Shown here: positions 46,309 through 59,429 of the stretch, in pieces
How positions within the stretch are numbered: the first letter of the stretch is position 1
Layout of the letters: each line of letters starts with the position of its first letter
DNA from: Polychytrium aggregatum
Taxonomy: Eukaryota > Chytridiomycota > Chytridiomycetes > Polychytriales
Length of the DNA stretch: 64,000 nucleotides
Direction: 5' to 3'
Assembly: GCF_025602895.1 (NCBI RefSeq)
Contig: NW_026516229.1
Coordinates: 1-64,000, forward strand
Position numbers and translations under genes: made by a program
Notes under the pieces: generated by a model
Told to the model about the DNA's origin: nothing
The model's input: only the letters and a program-made list of their open reading frames with translations
The model's database searches: none

Positions 46309-48528
46309 ATGGCCGATAAGCTCTGGTCCATTCAGCCCGAGGCCGTCACCGACTGGTCTCCCCGGCCCATCGCCCGCGGCGGCTTTGGCGAGGTCTACAG
46401 CGCCTCGTACTTTGGCTCCAAGGTCGCCGTGAAGCAACTGCTTACCGCCTGCAACCCCAAGGAAATCGCCGAGTTCCAGCGGGAGATTGACGTCTGGTAC
46501 AAGCTCACCCATCCGCACATCCTGCCGCTGCTCGGCGCCTGCGACAGCGCCGCCAGGCCCTTCATGGTCTCGCCGTTCATGCCCAACGGCACCCTCAAAG
46601 CGCACGTTGCGGATGAAGGCAACCGGCTCTCTGTCGGCTACAAGGCCCGCCTGCTCTACCAGACCGCCTCGGGCATGGCCTACCTCCATAGCAAAAACAT
46701 TGTCCACGGCGACCTCAAGACCCTCAACATCCTCCTCGACAACGCCCGCAACGCCATCATCTCGGACTTTGGCATGGCCCGGACCAAGCACACTTCCTCC
46801 ACCGTCAATCAAATGAGGACTGCCCAGCCGGTGGGCGGCACCCTTGACTACATGGCCCCCGAGATGCTCGACGACGAGAATCCTGCCGGAACGTCCAAAA
46901 AGACCGACGTCTATGCCTTTGCCATCACCATATACGAGGTCTTCAAGAACGGACAACCCATCTGGGTCACCCGGGACGGCCAGCCGATGAGGGACCGGGC
47001 TATCGAGTCGCAGGTCACCAGGGGGAACCGCCCCGCCCGCATCGACGCCATCCCCGACGACATTTGGTCCCTCGTCGAGCGATGCTGGCGCCAGGACCCC
47101 GGCGAGCGACCCACCTTTGCCGAAATCCTCGCGGCCCTGGATCCGTACAAGAACTATACCGCGGCCCCGCCGGAGGCTCGTCCAAACAGCGAGCCTGCAT
47201 TCTCCAAGGCTGTGTCCATCCAACCCAACGGGGCCGCCTCCAAATCGTCCGTACCCCGGATAGACCGGGGCTGGTCGAGCCAGTCGAGCCAGTCGAGCCG
47301 CTTCCGGCCTTCGCCTTTGTTGGCTGCCCTGGTGGCTGATCTCGAGGCCCTTCCAAACATCCCGCGGCTGCTTCTCCAGCGTGCCCGACAGGGAGAAATC
47401 AAGTCCTGCTTCGACATTGCCCGCCTCATCTCGGAGGGCAAGCCCGCGACCGACCCGCTGTGGGGCACGGCCGCTCGCCTCTACCAAGTGGCTGCCGACA
47501 AAGACAACCTCGAGGCCTTTTTCCACCTCGGGTGGCTGCACCTCACCGGCATCGGCACGACCCAGAGCGATGTCGACGCTCTCACCTACTGGACCGAGGT
47601 CAGCACCAAATCGACCGATGCGGTGCACCAGCCCATCGCCACGATGATGGCTGGCTGGCTTCATCACCTGGGCCGCGGAACCCGGCAGGACAAGCGCAGA
47701 GCCGCCGAGCTCATGCGCCAGAGCCGAAGCGACAAGTTCACTCTCGGCGAAAGAATCGTGAGCGGCTCGTACGCCGCCTCGTGCGACTCGCCTGCAGCCG
47801 TTGCCCTGTTCCGCCTGTGCCAGTTTGGTTCGCCCCGGGACTGGTTGTGCGAACACATTCAGGCCATCTGCCATCTCCGCGGCTTTGGCACTTCCAAAGA
47901 CGAGAAGCAGGCCGTGGCCATCCTGGAAAAGCTCGCCAACCAAGGCCACGACGACAGCCAGCATATTCTCGGCAAGTGCTACGGATATGGATGGGGCGTG
48001 GCCTCCAGCAGCGCCCACTCGTTCCCGTGGTACTCCAAGGCGGCAGACCAGGGCAATCTCTATGCCCAGAACATGGTCGGCCGCTGCCTGCAGGACGGCT
48101 CTGGTGTCCCCAAAGATCCGCTCAAGGCGGCCGAGTGGCTCCGCAAGGCCGCCGAGCAGGGCAATTCGGATGCCCAGAGCAACCTCGGCTGGTGCTACCA
48201 GCATGGCAGCGGCGTCGCCCAGGACTTCACCAAGGCCATTGACTGGTACAACCGGTCGGTCGATCAGGAGAACCGGTACGGCTGCTACAACCTGGCCTAT
48301 TGCTTCCAGAATGGCATTGGCGTCGTCAAGGACAACACCCGGGCCTGCGAGCTGTTCAAAAAGTCGGCCGAGCTGGACTACTCCCTCTCCCAAAGCAACC
48401 TGGCCGAGTGCCTCGAGAAGGGCCTGGGTGTCCCCAAGGACATTGAGCTGGCCGTCTTTTGGTACCACAAGGCTGCTGCCCAGGGGAACAGCCAAGCAAA
48501 GCAGCGTCTGCAGGAGCTTGGCCGATAG
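46309..48528 (+). CDS. TKL-like protein kinase fused to C-terminal Sel1-like repeats
   Basis: One exon from the ATG at 46309 (CCGCC context) gives 739 residues. The kinase domain spans about 20-275. Its glycine loop is ARGGFGEVYSASYFG, the ATP lysine is in KVAVKQL, the catalytic loop reads HGDLKTLNIL (Asp present, Arg of HRD replaced by Gly), DFG is DFGMA and APE is MAPEML. All residues needed for catalysis are present. After a Ser/Pro linker with SSQ repeats, eight or so Sel1-like repeats cover about 350-739, for example KAAEQGNSDAQSNLGWCYQ and NGIGVVKDN. Sel1 repeats are TPR-like protein-binding arrays. Kinase-Sel1 fusions are known as expanded families in early-diverging fungi. The substrate and pathway are unknown. 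Confidence 0.88.
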   Translation: MADKLWSIQPEAVTDWSPRPIARGGFGEVYSASYFGSKVAVKQLLTACNPKEIAEFQREIDVWYKLTHPHILPLLGACDSAARPFMVSPFMPNGTLKAHVADEGNRLSVGYKARLLYQTASGMAYLHSKNIVHGDLKTLNILLDNARNAIISDFGMARTKHTSSTVNQMRTAQPVGGTLDYMAPEMLDDENPAGTSKKTDVYAFAITIYEVFKNGQPIWVTRDGQPMRDRAIESQVTRGNRPARIDAIPDDIWSLVERCWRQDPGERPTFAEILAALDPYKNYTAAPPEARPNSEPAFSKAVSIQPNGAASKSSVPRIDRGWSSQSSQSSRFRPSPLLAALVADLEALPNIPRLLLQRARQGEIKSCFDIARLISEGKPATDPLWGTAARLYQVAADKDNLEAFFHLGWLHLTGIGTTQSDVDALTYWTEVSTKSTDAVHQPIATMMAGWLHHLGRGTRQDKRRAAELMRQSRSDKFTLGERIVSGSYAASCDSPAAVALFRLCQFGSPRDWLCEHIQAICHLRGFGTSKDEKQAVAILEKLANQGHDDSQHILGKCYGYGWGVASSSAHSFPWYSKAADQGNLYAQNMVGRCLQDGSGVPKDPLKAAEWLRKAAEQGNSDAQSNLGWCYQHGSGVAQDFTKAIDWYNRSVDQENRYGCYNLAYCFQNGIGVVKDNTRACELFKKSAELDYSLSQSNLAECLEKGLGVPKDIELAVFWYHKAAAQGNSQAKQRLQELGR

Positions 48529-48721
48529 AGAGATGGATCGAGGACCGCACCCGATCCTCTCGAGTCCTTGGATGGGGTCGTACTCGATGCTGCACCGCAT
48601 CACACTAGATAAATACAGAGCCACGAGCATATATTCAAGAAGCATCAAAGAAAGGACGGCAGGCCGCTTGGTCGTGCTTGTCCCGGATCTACCTGGAGGG
48701 GGGGGGAGGCGGGGATCGAAA

Positions 48722-48776
48722 ACCAAGAGCCGATAACCGATAACCAAGGGCCGATAACCGACAACCGAGAACCGAG
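48722..48776 (+). repeat. ATAACCG/GAGAACC short tandem repeat
   Basis: Degenerate 7-12-bp units containing CCGATAACC lie just downstream of the ARPC3 stop, in its 3' flank. Confidence 0.75.
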
Positions 48777-48795
48777 CGCCTGCTGGCGATGCTGC

Positions 48796-49955
48796 TTATA
48801 CTCTGGTGCCAACGTTGGCAATGTTCATGAACTTGCGCTTGGCAAAGCACATCCACCACTTGGAGGGCTTGTTGTCCTCGTAGATTCGCTGGACGAGCCG
48901 GGACGAGAGCTCCTGGCGCATTTGGGTCAGGTATTGGCGCAGCTGGTCTGGAAGGTGGCCATGCCGTCCCGACCGGTTGCATTGGATCCACATTCGGTCG
49001 GGCATGATCGTATTGGAGGCCAGAGAGAGGGTCAACAGGCCAGACAAATCGCAGGTCCGCAAATGGTCAGTGGCGGCACTGAAGGCTCGGAAAGTCATCC
49101 GGCCGACCCAACGTCGCTGATGCGGCCGAGGTATCGTTCGATGCCGTCGATCAAAACGTACAAGACAAACACCACCAGACACTCCTCTGCTCCCACCAGA
49201 CACTCCTCTGCTCCCACGACACCCTCACGGCACCCTCACGACACCAGCTCCATACCGGTTTCGTCGTTCGTCGAGGTCTTTGTGTAGACCGCATTCAGCG
49301 GGAACCCAGCCTCGCCGGGGACAGGGAAGGACTGCACGGCGTGGGTCTGGAGCAAAGTGTTGGCCTCACTTTGACCGGGGAGCTTGGACAGCTTCAACAA
49401 GCACTCTTGAATATACAGGATCAGGTAGATCAAGACTCGGTCGCTCCCGCCACGGATCTCAAAGTTGCGGTAGAAGCTGTTGGCGCGATAGAGATCCAGA
49501 GCCTCATCGATGATGTCGTCGGCGTTGGGAGCGGCTGGAGGCCACATGCGATTTCCGGCAGGAGATGCGTCGGAGGAAGCAAAGGCGGCGCCCCCCCCCG
49601 TTCATCCACCAGGTTTCAATCAAGAGCGGCGTCGATGGTCAAGGCCCAGATACCGAGTGTCCGCGACGATCCATCCCAAGTTTGATTGGATTTGCAGCGT
49701 GCCCCCCCCCCACCACCAGGGTAAGAATGATGAAAAATGATGATGAGCAAATCGTCAGAGCCAAGCCCAAGTCGACGTGATCGCACTATCAGGCGAACCA
49801 GCGACGAAACCATTCTCGCACGGCGTGTGCTCACCAGGAGGGGCATTGCCGCGCACCCGAGTTTTGATGGGTAGCAGAGGAATGCTGCCGAGCACCCTGG
49901 CATCGGCATCGCTGATAGACGAGTGGTAGACCTGAGGGGCCGAATGGCGGAGCAT
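48796..49955 (-). CDS. ARPC3: ARP2/3 complex subunit 3 (p21-Arc)
   Basis: ARPC3 is a core subunit of the actin-nucleating ARP2/3 complex. Exons 49955-49835, 49534-49256 and 48947-48796 give about 183 residues. The sequence follows the family from VYHSSISDADARVLGSIPLL through DDIIDEALDLYRANSFYRNF, RVLIYLILYIQECLLKL and SFPVPGEAGFPLNAVYTK to IYEDNKPSKWWMCFAKRKFM. The start is uncertain: ARPC3 normally begins within three or four residues of YHSS, and there is an acceptor AG directly before the Val codon at 49931. A tiny upstream first exon may therefore exist. If not, the in-frame ATG at 49955 adds a short leader. The 300-base second intron holds two poly-C runs on the plus strand. Confidence 0.92.
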
Positions 49956-51262
49956 GTGGGTTAGCACCAGCTCGATCGTATCAGCTCGATCATATCAGCT
50001 CGATCGTATCAGCTCGATCGCATCGGCCTGAAACAGCAGGTCGCAGCCGCTTTGGGCTTGGTCAGGTTGCAGCCGTCCTTGGCGTCCATGCAGTCAGAGC
50101 GACTTTGAAAGGGAGGGGCCAAACGGGGCTATGCTGCCCCATGATGCTCTGAACCCACGGGACCCATCGCCGCCATGCCAAGAATCCAGTCGATATCTGC
50201 GACGAAAGGGACCGCTGCTGCAAAGGCTGTGTCCAAGAGGGATCGACACGAGACGATACTGGCCAGTCTCGACAGGCGATGGATGGGCGCAGCCTGCGAA
50301 GGTCTTGCCGATGCACTCTGGTTCGCTGTATCCCAATCGATTGTCTCGTCGCAGCTATGCCCCGGGATGGCCCGGAGACTCGTGCAGCGCTTCGAGGCCG
50401 TCCAGTTCACGTCTCGAAAAAATAGGGCGACTGCGTGGCCGCTTGGGATACGAAGGCGCCGCCAACGGCGACGGGCGCTGACTCGGCGACGAGCTTTTGG
50501 AATCTCTTTCGCCACACAGAAGGACGGCTCGGCAGCGGTGTCGCAGACTTACAGGCATGACGGGATTTGGAGCCGGGTGGACGGGCTGGTGCTGGGGCAA
50601 AGCGGTCGAGGCGATGAAGACAAACAGCAGACGAGAAATGGCCGCGAAAGCGGGAATGCCAAGGGGGGGGGAGCGCAGCCCTGGTCGCGCACACACATAC
50701 GCTGGCGGGTGGGACCACTTCCAACTCCAAGTGGTATCCCTCCAAGGGCCTGCATCAAGCACAACCTCGTCCGTATTTATTGCGGGGAGAGGAGTGTAAA
50801 TAGCCACCGCGACCTGCAAAGTGGATTCGCCAACAAATCCAAACCAGATACCGCACAACCAAGAACAAGGAATCGAAGGAGACTCGGTTTGGAAATGTAT
50901 CTGGCTTGGAAGCGGGAGGAAAACAGAGATGGTTGCCAAAGCAGACTTTTGCAAGGCCAGCTCCTTCGATAGCGAGGAGCAAGTTTCGACAGGCGATGAC
51001 TGTGGAAGGACCAGGGACCCCCACATTCTCGTTTTGCGACAACGCATTCTGTTGTAGACAAAACCAGAACATTGAGAGGAGTACAGAGGACGCAGACATT
51101 ATGGCGGGATGATGCATAGCCCATAAACAACAGAGCAAGTCCGGAGTATCCTCTCTCCCCCATTCTGTTGGATCCCAGCGGCTTTTCTTGAACCCAAGTT
51201 GACAAAAATGAAAAAAAGAACAATCAATCCGTGTCCTTCCTCTCCGATCCTGCTTTGTCCTT
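49956..51262. other. Spacer between ARPC3 start and UGP1 stop
   Basis: About 1.3 kb. It holds a 265-codon plus ORF (50175-50972) and overlapping minus ORFs, none with recognisable domains or consistent third-position bias. A poly-G run lies near 50666. The ARPC3 promoter should be near 50000-50200. Confidence 0.45.
49969..50026 (-). repeat. 14-bp tandem repeat upstream of ARPC3
   Basis: About four copies of AGCTCGATCGTATC lie 15-70 bases upstream of the provisional ARPC3 start. Each contains a GATC core and is nearly palindromic (CTCGATCGTATC). Confidence 0.85.
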
Positions 51263-54486
<3,224 letters not shown>

Positions 54487-55123
54487 TGCGGCGCGTGCGC
54501 AGGTGGAGATGCGATATGCCTGGGCGACCGAGTGCGTGCGGTGGCGATAAGGTCGCCTGTGTGCTTGAGGGCAGTGCGCTGAGGCAGATGCGCAGGAGAG
54601 TGGGTCAGAGCGGGTGTGCTCTGGGGTTGGCGGTGTGGCCGGAAGGCAAGAGGTGTTGGTGGTTGATGGTGGGATGAGTTGACAATGACCCAACAACGAC
54701 GGCGACGGAAACGGAAATAGTCGCTCGGGCGGGAGCGAGACGGCGGGGCAGCTGTGCAGACAGTTGTGCGTGTGGCTCTCGGCGGCTCTCGGCGGCTCTC
54801 GGCTGCTCTCGGCTGCTCTCGGCTGCTCTCGGCTGCTCTCGGCGGCAGTTCTGTGTGCGCCTGCGAGTTCTGTGCTCTGGAGGCGCGCCTCGAACAACAC
54901 ACTCAATGCACTCGACACACCCAACACACCGAATGCACCCAACTCACCCAACACACCGAATACAATCCCATCCATGCGATGCGGTTGCATGCAGCTCCAT
55001 GCCTTGATATCCAACGCAATGCAGCCAGCAACATACCACCGGCACGCAGGGATGTGGGGCATCGGCACTGGCCTCCATCCCTCGCCGCCCCCATATCCCC
55101 CGGTCGCCTCGGCCTCCGGAATC
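54487..55123. promoter_or_regulatory. Divergent spacer between UGP1 and the REEP-like gene
   Basis: About 640 bases containing both promoters. It includes a 10-bp minisatellite and a CACCCAACACACCGAA-type repeat near 54918-54962. No gene is recognised. Confidence 0.5.
54774..54846 (+). repeat. 10-bp minisatellite GGCTCTCGGC upstream of UGP1
   Basis: About seven tandem copies of GGCTCTCGGC/TGCTCTCGGC lie 290-360 bases upstream of the UGP1 start codon. Confidence 0.9.
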
Positions 55124-56436
55124 ATGATCTTGGAGATCCTGTGCTATCTCTCGACAGCATACCAATGTCTCAAGGTGGGCCGAGTCCGCGTCGCTGATTC
55201 TGCATGCTTCTTCATGGAACAGCCGCGACCATGAACCGGGGCCACCTCAATCGGCAACCAGCGGGCCGAGGCGGCGGCTGTCGGGATGTGCTTCTCGCTC
55301 GCTGATGCATCGCCCGCACGACCACTCTAACATCAATCCTTCTCATCCTGCTCGGCCCCACCGACGACGCCTGCCTGGCCCAACATCGACATCCACCAGC
55401 TTCTCAACGGTCCTTCCAACCATGAGGCATTGGTGAGCATCGCTTGCAGCGCACCGAACCCAGCTCTATCGCACCAACAACTGAGCCGGTCGACCTTTGC
55501 CATCCCCAGGCCGGAGCAGTGGTCTGTTGGGTCGTCCTGGCCCTCTACCGATCCATACTCTCGCCGCTCGTGGGACACATCTCGACCCTCAACCATACAT
55601 TTCATCTGGCCATTCTCATTGGACAAGCCCTTCCAGCTGTGGTTCTCTATCGTCTCTTTGTCTGCCCGTGCTTCATCGCCCTCGAGAGTCTGTGCGAGCA
55701 TCTCCAGAGTACTGCAGTGCGCACTCGGCTCAAAAGTCCTTCCCTGGTGACCGATCTGCTCCTCTGGATCTATCGCCGACTCGAGACCAACATTGTGATG
55801 AGATCCCCTCTGCATACCCTCCTTCGACCAAGCCCTGCTGCTGCTCGAGCGCTGCTGAATCAGTCCCAGGGCACAACATTGGCCCACTTTGGCATCCGTG
55901 GCCTCGATGTGGGCTCCAATGCCGACTCCATCCGCCCCAACCAACTTCAGCCTGCTGGCGATAGCTCCCGCAAAAGCGTCGCTCCCACGCTGGCTCCCAC
56001 GCTGGCCCCCACGGAGACTGGCTCGGCTGACGCCCGTTCGCCGGATCCGCCCGAATCTCTTTTGGCAGACAGCCACCTGGCTCAGAGCATCGACTTTATT
56101 CGATCTTCGTACCAAACCATCCTATCGCTCGTGCACATCCATCGAAAGGATCGGACGACCCAGCCACTTCCATCCCAGAGCGCCATCCCGAGTGAGCCGC
56201 TCACTCCGGCGCCCGACAGCACCGAGAAGCCACTTCCCCAACCTCCGTCGTCGTCGCCGCCAAAGTCAAAGCCCAGAATGATTCGCCGAAAGAGGATCTT
56301 TCATGTATCGACGATCGGCAGCGACGACGACGCGGATGCTGTGTCCTCGGACCCGACATCTGATCCCGGAGCAGGCCCGCGAAGATCGGCTCGGTTGCTG
56401 GAAAAACAATCAAACCCTGACAAGCGCAGGTGGTAG
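55124..56436 (+). CDS. REEP/HVA22 (TB2/DP1) family membrane-shaping protein with a long basic tail
   Basis: Exons 55124-55174, 55400-55432 and 55510-56436 give 336 residues. The REEP/Yop1 family bends endoplasmic reticulum tubules. The joined N-terminus CYLSTAYQCLK, then CWVVLALYRSILSPLVGHI, then HLAILIGQALPAVVLYRLFV matches the HVA22 pattern: Tyr-x-Ala-Tyr-x-x-x-Lys, then Trp plus a hydrophobic hairpin, then Lys/His-x-x-x-x-Leu-Pro-x-x-x-x-Leu-Tyr. Beyond about residue 105 the protein is a Ser/Pro-rich tail with SKPRMIRRKRIFH and acidic clusters, longer than in Yop1 and more like REEP1-4. Exons 1 and 2 are short and rest on splice sites GTGGGC and GTGAGC plus family similarity, so the 5' model is less sure than the third exon. 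Confidence 0.7.
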
Positions 56437-56526
56437 GCGACTCGACCAATACTTGGCCGACCCCACGACTCTCCTCGCTCTCGAAAACACAGCCAGCGGC
56501 GGATGGCACGGTGGTCATATGGCCTT

Positions 56527-58053
56527 CTAAATGAGCTGCAGGAGCTGCTTGGAAACCCAGTCGAGGAACTCAGAATGCTTCATGAAGCTGGGTCCAGATT
56601 CAGACGCAAAAGCCGAATAGAACTTTGAACGAACCATGAATTGGTTTCTGGATCATTGCGATGGAGCATGTTGCGATTCGGAAACCCAAGGTTATGAGAA
56701 CGGATGCGGGTCGGACAGTAAGCACCGCATGGCGAGTGAGCACAGTATGTATCGTAAATGCTGCGAGCAGTCTCCGGGCAAATACACCGGAGCCACACCA
56801 CTACCAAACCCCAAGCTCTCCTTTGCTGCCCAGTGCTCCCGCTGCTACTCACACGTCGTGTCCCGGCGTATGCGGCTGTGCAACGTTTTCAAGAAAGTTC
56901 TGAATGAGGCTCATTGAGAGGAGCGGGCTATCCTGCGACAGTTTCTGGTATTGCAGTTTGATCTGCTTGAGGAACTCTGATAGGAGAGCGGATTGCCGTG
57001 AGTCGGTGGTCGGCTGTGCAGCGAGCGCCTGCTTAAGGACGATTACACACAAGCAACCGAGCCGCGATGAATGCACCAAGCCGCAAACCTTCCAGTAGCC
57101 CTGCGAGCAGTGTAATGTCGCGAAAGGCCTCGAAGCTGACGAGCTCGTGGTGATCGGTCCACCCCAACACAATTTTGTAAAATGATGCTTGGATCCGCTC
57201 GTAGCCTCTGCGAAAGGTTGGAGACAATGTGGTGTAAGCGCACATTCACATTCTGCACGAAACATGCACCACCGCCCCCAACGACGCAGCATCGTGCCCA
57301 CATTCCACTCAGGCTGAGAAGCCAGGGCATCTACCTCAGAAAGTAGTTGAGAAAATTGGTAAAGTCGGACATCTCTATGCCCGTCAGGATGTCGCCCTTG
57401 TTTCCAGCTTGCGATGGAGGGGGGCCCGATTGTAAGTCCAAATGCTCGTTGTGTGCAGCCGGCATTTGGTTTGGGCCATCGCCGTTCGTTCGCGAAGGCT
57501 TTCCTCAATACAGCATCCAATGGCGGCTGCATATAACTGCTCACCATTTAGCGACTCAAATGCCTGGGCGACGCTCTCGTTGTACGAGGGGGAGTTCCAG
57601 TTTCCAAGGTTAATCTGAGTGTATGCTTGATACACTGGCGCGAAGCGATGCAGACTGTTCTTGAGACTGTGGCGAGAGGGCCCGAATGAGTTCCCCAGGC
57701 ATGGATCCAAGCATGGGTCCAAGGGGAAAGCTGCGACGCCGGCCAAGTCTTACTGATCTGTGATGAATGTGATGGGGTCATCCGGCTGGGCTTCTAACAG
57801 GTTGGTGAGCATCTGCTTCAGCTCCGCGTTGACACCTGTTTGGGCTGCGGTGGAGGGTCGGGACACATATATGCATCGTTAGTCTTGTTCGCGGCTCAGC
57901 CTGGCACAGGCTCAGTGCAGTCGGCTTGGGGCTGTGAGAAATGCTGTTCTGGTGTCGTGGAGGCAGCCGCGACAGGGCGACTGGGCGACTGGGAGCACAC
58001 TCCGTACTGAGATACTCGAGCGCGGGAAGGGAGCTTGCGTCCACGACATTCAT
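56527..58053 (-). CDS. TPGS1: Tubulin polyglutamylase complex subunit 1-like protein (one unresolved frame break)
   Basis: TPGS1 targets the TTLL1 polyglutamylase to centrioles and flagella. Exons 58053-58008, 57835-57754, 57666-57545, 57407-57335, 57207-56853 and 56587-56527 give about 245 residues. The start resembles the family: ELKQMLTNLLEAQPDDPITF corresponds to human LRAALLKVLEARPEEPIAF. NESVAQAFESL matches the NVSVAYECL block and ELVSFEAFRDITLLAGLL the VPLSVFRAGTLTCFVLL block. MKHSEFLDWVSKQLLQL is the terminal helix. Within exon 5 the upstream frame ends at a TAA at 57035-57033. The downstream frame (KQALAAQPTTDSRQSALLSE) is offset by one base. A one-base difference in the GTGTGT run near 57045-57050 would join them, but an unusual intron cannot be excluded. 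Confidence 0.62.
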
Positions 58054-58384
58054 GGCGCCACTGAAGGTATTGTTTTCCGATGTGAATCGATGTTCTGGAC
58101 GCCAGAACGAATATGAATTCGATGTACCGAGCCCTGCGTCGAGGCACTAGACAGGGCAAGTGCAGCGGCAGTCGCAGGGGACAGTCGCAGGGGGCTGTGT
58201 CGGCGATCCTCACACCCGCGTCGCGCTAAACCGGGATGCGTGGGTGCCTGGTGCTGGATCGATCCGCCCTCGAGTGCATTTCATTAACCGGCGCTTTTGC
58301 GTTTTTCAAACCAGCCGCTGTGACAGGCCGCCTCTTCTGCATCTGCCAGCGACCCCGCCCCAGACACTCTCCGAGACCGCCGCC
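58054..58384. promoter_or_regulatory. Divergent promoter between TPGS1 and QCR9
   Basis: The two start codons face away across 331 bases. A GCAGGGGACAGTCGCAGGGG direct repeat lies near 58172-58195. No TATA box is evident. Confidence 0.5.
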
Positions 58385-59429
58385 ATGAGCATCAGCAAGC
58401 AAATCTACAACGTCTTTTACAGAAGGTGAAGGCAGCTTCCGGCGATTTCAGTCTCTCTCTCTCTCTCTCTCCGTGCTTTCGCTCGGCGATGGCTCGCTGC
58501 TGTCGCTGCGGCATCCAAACGTGCATTTTCGCGCATCGGCTCTGTCTCGCCGCCCATTCGTGTCAGTCCCGAGCTGCAAGAACACACACCAAGACCGATG
58601 TCGATTGTCCAACGACGAGTACGCCAGGAGCGACACATGTCTCTCTGAATTTATCCAGGACTTCTCCAACGCGACAGAACGACCGCGGCGCACAGACAGG
58701 AGGTGGCATGTTGATCTGAAAGCGAGCGAGAATCGCCGACATCCGATGGGCTTTGCCGGTCCCATGCGGCTGTCCAACAATCGATGGCTCAACTTGGGAT
58801 GAGTCAGTCCAACTAAAGCATACCGACAAGCACCCTGCGCGGCTGCAAGGCATCTCGATTGCCAGGGTCGTGGCCGTTATTTCAGTATCCATTGATCCAG
58901 AACCCCAACAAACGGCAGACACGAATGTGGCAGAGCTCTTCGCAGCGCATAGCGATCCGTCCGCGCCGCAGCAGACGGCATCTGTCTGCTGCATCATCGA
59001 CACACACTTGCCATGCCATGGTGCACGCCGTCAACCCATGCCTCTAACGCACGGCTCGCAATGTCGCTTTGTCTTGGTTTCAACAGGAGCTCCTCCTATG
59101 TCTTTGGCATCTTTGCCTTTGGCTTTGCCTTCGAGCTCGGCTTCGACGCCATCTCGGACCGCGTCTGGGACACTCTCAACCACGGTGTACGTATTCGACG
59201 AGCGAGCGATTCGACGGGCCAGCGGCTCTGGCTCTGGCATGGCACCGTGAAACTGAGGGGACTGAGCTCGGCCCAGGTTCACGTATCTGGCAAAGCAGCC
59301 GTACGAGTGGTCCGCTCGTGCCTTTGCTGCATATCGACAAGCTCCCCGACTGACACTCTGTCTGCCTCCCCCGATCACCGCTCACAGCGCCAGTGGAAGG
59401 ATATCCGCCACAAGTACATCGAGCAGTAA
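58385..59429 (+). CDS. QCR9: Cytochrome bc1 complex subunit 9 (UQCR10/Qcr9)
   Basis: Three exons, 58385-58425, 59087-59186 and 59388-59429, encode only 60 residues, the normal size. Qcr9 is a single-span subunit of respiratory complex III near the Rieske protein. The N-terminus MSISKQIYNVFYRRSSS corresponds to yeast SLYKTFFKRN. The span is YVFGIFAFGFAFELGFDAIS. The end RQWKDIRHKY matches yeast KLWKDVK. The first intron is 661 bases, the longest in the window, and is placed after 13 codons. It carries a CT run just after the donor. A gene this small split over 1 kb is missed by simple ORF searches. Confidence 0.9.

Noticed and set aside
50175-50972. 265-codon plus ORF upstream of ARPC3
   Set aside because: The first 80 residues look somewhat protein-like, but no domain was recognised, third positions are not biased and the second half is low complexity. 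Not strong enough to call.
56588-56852. Stop codon at 56849-56851 as the end of TPGS1
   Set aside because: The bases GT just before it form a GTGAGT donor, and the next exon supplies the family's C-terminal helix in the correct phase.
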